The notes below the pieces were generated by a model. The model saw only the letters and a program-made list of their open reading frames with translations, was not told the DNA's origin and searched no databases. This document shows positions 5,315-8,514 of a DNA stretch of 8,514 nt, piece by piece. Both the position numbers and the translations under genes were made by a program. Numbering within the stretch: position 1 is the first letter of the stretch; the number at the start of each line of letters is the position of its first letter. Source of the stretch: Clostridia bacterium (GTDB lineage Bacteria > Bacillota > Clostridia > Lachnospirales > Cellulosilyticaceae); contig JAQSYC010000148.1 in NCBI GenBank assembly GCA_029256345.1, forward strand, positions 1 to 8,514, written 5' to 3'.

Positions 5315-7930
5315 ATGTCTGAAAACAAAAAAGTTAAAGCAGAAACACCCTCAGTAGATGCTACCGCTATGGTAGAGGCTTTAGTTAAAAATGCCGGAAA
5401 AGCTCTTGAAGAATACATGTCCCTTTCTCAGGAACAAGTAGATGAAATTACAAAAGCTATGGCCCTAGCTGGTCTGTCTGAACAAATGTACCTTGCAAAA
5501 CTAGCCGTTGAAGAAACTGGCCGTGGTATATTTGAAGATAAGGTTACTAAAAACATCTTTGCAACCGAATATGTTTATCACAGTATTAAATATGATAAAA
5601 CAGTTGGTATCATCAGTGAAAACGAAGAAGAAGGTTATATGGAAATAGCAGAACCTGTAGGTATAGTTGCCGGTGTTACACCCGTGACAAACCCAACTTC
5701 TACTACTTTATTCAAAGCTATTATCAGTGCTAAAACCCGTAATCCGATTATCTTTGGTTTTCACCCATCTGCTCAAAAATGCTCTTCGGAAGCTGCTCGC
5801 ATTGTAAGAGATGCTGCCATTAAAGCAGGCGCTCCTGAGTACTGTATCCAATGGGTTGAATACCCTTCTATCGAAGCAACTAATGCACTTATGAATCATC
5901 CTAATGTTTCTATGATTTTGGCAACAGGTGGTTCTGGTATGGTTCGTGCCGCTTATTCATCTGGCAAACCAGCTCTTGGCGTTGGCCCAGGTAATGTACC
6001 GGCTTTCATTGAAAAAACTGCAAATCTTGAAAGGTCTCTGACAGACCTTATCCTTTCAAAATCCTTTGATAATGGTATGATTTGTGCTTCTGAACAAGCT
6101 GCGATTATAGAAGCTCCTATTTATGATAAAGCTATCGCTTTCATGACTAAACAAGGCTGCTATTTTGCAACTAAAGAAGAGATTAAAAAGCTTGAACCTA
6201 TCGTTATTAATCCTGAAAAACAGATGGTTAATCCTAACATTGTAGGAAAATACCCTTATGAAATTGCGGCACTGGCTGGTATTACTATTCCTAAAGATAC
6301 CAAAGTACTTTGCTGTGAAATAGAGGGTGTGGGCGCTGAGCATCCACTATCTCGTGAAAAGCTTTCTCCTGTTCTCGCCGTTGTAAAAGCAAAAAATGCT
6401 GAAGAAGGCATTAAAATGGCTGAAATCATGGTAGAGCTTGGAGGACTTGGTCACTCATCTGTTATTCATTCTACTGATGATGCAATCATAGAAGAATTCG
6501 CTCAAAGATTAAAAACTGGCCGTGTCATTGTTAACTCGCCTTCAACCCATGGTGCAATCGGTGATATCTACAATACCAATATGCCTTCACTTACTCTTGG
6601 CTGCGGTTCTTATGGACATAACTCCACAACCTCTAACGTAACAGCGGTTAACTTAATCAATAAGAAAAGGGTGGCGAAGAGACGGGTGAATATGCAGTGG
6701 TTTAAGATTCCAGAAAAGATTTATTTTGAACAAGGTTCTGTTCAATATTTAGCTAAAATGCCTGATATCTCCCGCGTACTCATTGTAACAGATCCTATGA
6801 TGGTTCAATTAGGTTATGTTGAAAAGCTAACTTATCAGCTTAACAAAAATCCAAATAAAGTGGCTATAGAAATTTTCAGTGAAGTAGAACCTGATCCAGA
6901 CCTTGTAACTGTACGTAAAGGCTGTGAAATGATGCGTTCTTTCAAACCAGATGTTATCATCGCTCTTGGCGGCGGATCTCCAATAGATGCTGCTAAAGGT
7001 ATGTGGTTATTCTACGAACACCCAGAAGCTGACTTCATTGGTATGGCTCAAAAATTCTTAGATATCAGAAAACGTATTTATAAGTTCCCTAAAATGGGTA
7101 ATAAGGCTAAATTTGTAGCTATTCCTACAACCTCTGGTACAGGTTCTGAGGTAACTTCTTTCGCAGTTATTTCTGACCGTTCTAAAAACATGAAATACCC
7201 ACTGGCAGACTATGAATTAACACCAAATGTAGCTATCATTGATGCTGAATTTGTTATGAGTGTACCAGCTGCTGTAACGGCTGATACTGGCCTTGATGTT
7301 TTGACTCATGCAATAGAAGCCTACGTGTCTATCTTAGCTTCTGATTATACGGACGCACTGGCCATGAAAGCTATCCAGCTTGTATTTGAATACTTGCCAC
7401 GTTCTTATAAAAATGGTGCAAAAGATCCACTTGCCAGAGAAAAAATGCACAATGCATCTTGTATCGCTGGGATGGCCTTTACCAATGCTTTCCTTGGTAT
7501 CAACCACTCACTTGCTCATAAACTCGGAGCTCAGTTCCATATTTCTCATGGTCGTGCCAATGCTATACTTCTTCCTCATGTTATTGCTTATAACGGGGTA
7601 ACTACACCAACGAAGTTCACAAGCTTCCCTAAATACGAGAAATTTATTGCTCCAGAAAAATATGCAGAAATTGCTCGTACCCTTGGACTCAAAGCTTCTA
7701 CTCCTGAAGAAGGTGTTAAATCACTTATCAAAGCTGTTCAGGATTTGATGAAAGAACTGAGTGTCCCTTCAACTATTAAAGAAACAGGCATTGATGAAAA
7801 AACTTATCTCTCAGTGATCAATGACCTATCTTACAAAGCTTTTGAAGATCAGTGTACAACAGCTAATCCAAGACTTCCAAAAGTTGTTGAGTTAGAAGAT
7901 CTTTACAGAAAAGCTTATTTCGGCAAATAA
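5315..7930 (+). CDS. adhE: Bifunctional acetaldehyde-CoA/alcohol dehydrogenase
   Basis: Converts acetyl-CoA to acetaldehyde and then to ethanol, using two NADH, which regenerates NAD+ during fermentation. Cytoplasmic; the family assembles into spirosome filaments. The 871 residues match the family length. Residues about 15-445 are the CoA-acylating aldehyde dehydrogenase domain, with nucleotide-site GVGPGN (222-227) and catalytic Cys257 in FDNGMICASEQ. A linker (about 446-465, basic KKRVAKRR) leads to the iron-dependent alcohol dehydrogenase domain, with GGGSPIDAAK (552-561). The likely iron ligands are D661 and H665 (GLDVLTHA), H731 (GINHSLAH) and H745 (HISHG). All key residues are present and the frame is intact. 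The start is set by AGGAGG (5301-5306), 8 nt before ATG. Rex-type operators upstream suggest control by the NADH/NAD+ ratio. It is monocistronic and ends in a strong terminator. Confidence 0.98.
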   Translation: MSENKKVKAETPSVDATAMVEALVKNAGKALEEYMSLSQEQVDEITKAMALAGLSEQMYLAKLAVEETGRGIFEDKVTKNIFATEYVYHSIKYDKTVGIISENEEEGYMEIAEPVGIVAGVTPVTNPTSTTLFKAIISAKTRNPIIFGFHPSAQKCSSEAARIVRDAAIKAGAPEYCIQWVEYPSIEATNALMNHPNVSMILATGGSGMVRAAYSSGKPALGVGPGNVPAFIEKTANLERSLTDLILSKSFDNGMICASEQAAIIEAPIYDKAIAFMTKQGCYFATKEEIKKLEPIVINPEKQMVNPNIVGKYPYEIAALAGITIPKDTKVLCCEIEGVGAEHPLSREKLSPVLAVVKAKNAEEGIKMAEIMVELGGLGHSSVIHSTDDAIIEEFAQRLKTGRVIVNSPSTHGAIGDIYNTNMPSLTLGCGSYGHNSTTSNVTAVNLINKKRVAKRRVNMQWFKIPEKIYFEQGSVQYLAKMPDISRVLIVTDPMMVQLGYVEKLTYQLNKNPNKVAIEIFSEVEPDPDLVTVRKGCEMMRSFKPDVIIALGGGSPIDAAKGMWLFYEHPEADFIGMAQKFLDIRKRIYKFPKMGNKAKFVAIPTTSGTGSEVTSFAVISDRSKNMKYPLADYELTPNVAIIDAEFVMSVPAAVTADTGLDVLTHAIEAYVSILASDYTDALAMKAIQLVFEYLPRSYKNGAKDPLAREKMHNASCIAGMAFTNAFLGINHSLAHKLGAQFHISHGRANAILLPHVIAYNGVTTPTKFTSFPKYEKFIAPEKYAEIARTLGLKASTPEEGVKSLIKAVQDLMKELSVPSTIKETGIDEKTYLSVINDLSYKAFEDQCTTANPRLPKVVELEDLYRKAYFGK

Positions 7931-7986
7931 GCTGGACTAACCACTCCTAAGAAAGACCCTCAGACAAACGAATCCCTTTATAACAT

Positions 7987-8040
7987 AAAAGGGCTGCAAC
8001 GCAACTAACTGGTTCAGTTAAGTGCGTTGCAGCCCTTTTT
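7987..8040 (+). terminator. adhE terminator with an unusually long stem
   Basis: A 17-bp perfect stem (7987-8003 with 8023-8039, containing GGGCTGCAACGCA) continues after small bulges into TAACTG/CAGTTA with a GTT loop, about 24 bp in all, and ends in five T. It lies 56 nt after the adhE stop. On the other strand the stem is followed by TTTTATG, so it may also end the chemoreceptor transcript coming from the right. Confidence 0.92.
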
Positions 8041-8073
8041 AGAGAAAAATGAAGAATAACCATAACCTCTAGG

Positions 8074-8277
8074 TTATTTGATTTTGAAGGCTTCTACTGA
8101 AAAATTTAATCGGTCCATTTGAGCTGTAAGTTTATTGGCTAGCTGGAAGAGCTGCTCAATAACTGTCCTTTGTTCTTCACTTAAAGCATTAACTTGCTGA
8201 GTGGCTGAAGCTGTTTCTTCTGTCACCCACTTGATTCTATCTATTTTACTTGACATATCTCCCCTTAAGTTTTCCAT
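8074..8277 (-). pseudogene. Out-of-frame C-terminus of a methyl-accepting chemotaxis protein
   Basis: These 67 codons (ATG at 8277, TAA at 8074-8076) read as the last helix of a chemoreceptor: ETASATQQVNALSEEQ (residues 21-36) matches the conserved C-terminal methylation-helix pattern, followed by the usual LxxLxxxLxFxVxxFK-type end. It is not a separate gene. It lacks a good ribosome binding site, and reading its frame further upstream gives IEQVSN before the ATG, continuing the receptor helix. It lies one frame away from the main receptor ORF, which stops at 8283. A short hairpin ATAACC/GGTTAT covers the stop codon and is too weak to be a good terminator. Confidence 0.75.
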
Positions 8278-8282
8278 ATTGC

Positions 8283-8514
8283 TTACCTGCTCAATCTCTC
8301 GATGATGTGATTAAACGCGTAATAGGTCTTTTTTACCGCTTCTTCCTGATCTTCAAAAATATTATTGGCATGCTTCACTAAATTTACTGCATCTTTTGTT
8401 TTGCTTTCAATTGTGTTTAAAGTCAGCCTCACATTTTTGGTTGACTTTTTGGACTGCTCTGCCAGTGTCCGTACCTCCTGCGCAACAACGGCAAACCCTT
8501 TACCTACTTCTCCT
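8283..8514 (-). CDS. Methyl-accepting chemotaxis protein, signalling domain, truncated by frameshift
   Basis: The frame enters from the right edge, so the sensor domain and start are outside the window. The first visible residues, GEVGKGFAVVAQEVRTLAEQS, are the conserved stretch just after the hairpin tip that contacts CheA and CheW. A long charged helix follows and returns towards the membrane. It ends FNHIIERLSR at TAA (8283-8285), well short of a normal receptor C-terminus. The missing part is present in another frame immediately downstream (8277-8074). Inserting one base near 8293-8300 would restore FNHIIER-IEQVSNMENL, keeping hydrophobic residues at heptad spacing (F, I, I, V). A one-base deletion, or a sequencing error, is the likely cause. 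The truncated receptor would lack its second methylation helix. Confidence 0.8.
   Translation of the reverse strand, partial: GEVGKGFAVVAQEVRTLAEQSKKSTKNVRLTLNTIESKTKDAVNLVKHANNIFEDQEEAVKKTYYAFNHIIERLSR

Noticed and set aside
5708..6343. Minus-strand open frames (63 and 95 codons) within adhE
   Set aside because: They are antisense to conserved adhE coding sequence and have no promoter or ribosome binding site.
7380..7601. Plus-strand open frame of 73 codons in another frame of adhE
   Set aside because: It overlaps the iron-binding region of AdhE, which is clearly the coding frame.

Overview
The window looks like chromosomal DNA from an AT-rich, low-GC Gram-positive anaerobe of the Clostridia. 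The evidence is a T-box leader on serS, a fused aldehyde/alcohol dehydrogenase (AdhE) with Rex-type operators of the clostridial kind, strong AGGAGG-type ribosome binding sites, sigma-A promoters and a chemoreceptor. A near-consensus forespore (sigma-G-like) promoter suggests an endospore former. A member of the Lachnospirales is plausible, but this is inference and no species can be assigned.

Layout, left to right. (1) The tail of an unrecognised plus-strand gene (1-237) ends at a bidirectional terminator. (2) Two minus-strand genes follow: a MATE-family exporter (294-1652) and serS (1795-3075). They are separated by a strong terminator, and each has its own promoter. serS is preceded by a complete serine T-box riboswitch whose specifier codon (TCC) and discriminator-contacting base (C) both fit tRNA-Ser. 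(3) Divergent from the serS promoter is a short plus-strand unit with no protein: a sigma-G-like promoter, a small hairpin, two C-rich single-stranded stretches and an intrinsic terminator. I read this as a candidate small RNA of about 75 nt, and it is the most interesting element here. (4) Next come an orphan predicted secreted protein (3705-4232) and a minus-strand DUF2752 membrane protein (4488-4916). (5) A 398-bp regulatory region leads into adhE (5315-7930). It holds a TTGACA promoter, a Rex-type box over the -35, a second one in the 5' leader and other palindromes. adhE ends at a very long hairpin terminator. (6) The right edge holds the C-terminal signalling part of a methyl-accepting chemotaxis protein on the minus strand. 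It is interrupted by a frameshift, and its last 67 codons are out of frame.

The genes do not form one pathway. They are housekeeping and fermentation genes, each with its own transcription signals: serS responds to uncharged tRNA-Ser, and adhE (NADH-consuming ethanol formation) probably responds to the NADH/NAD+ ratio through Rex. I found no mobile element, CRISPR array, tRNA or rRNA. No multi-gene novel system is evident; the best candidate for something undescribed is the C-rich small RNA.
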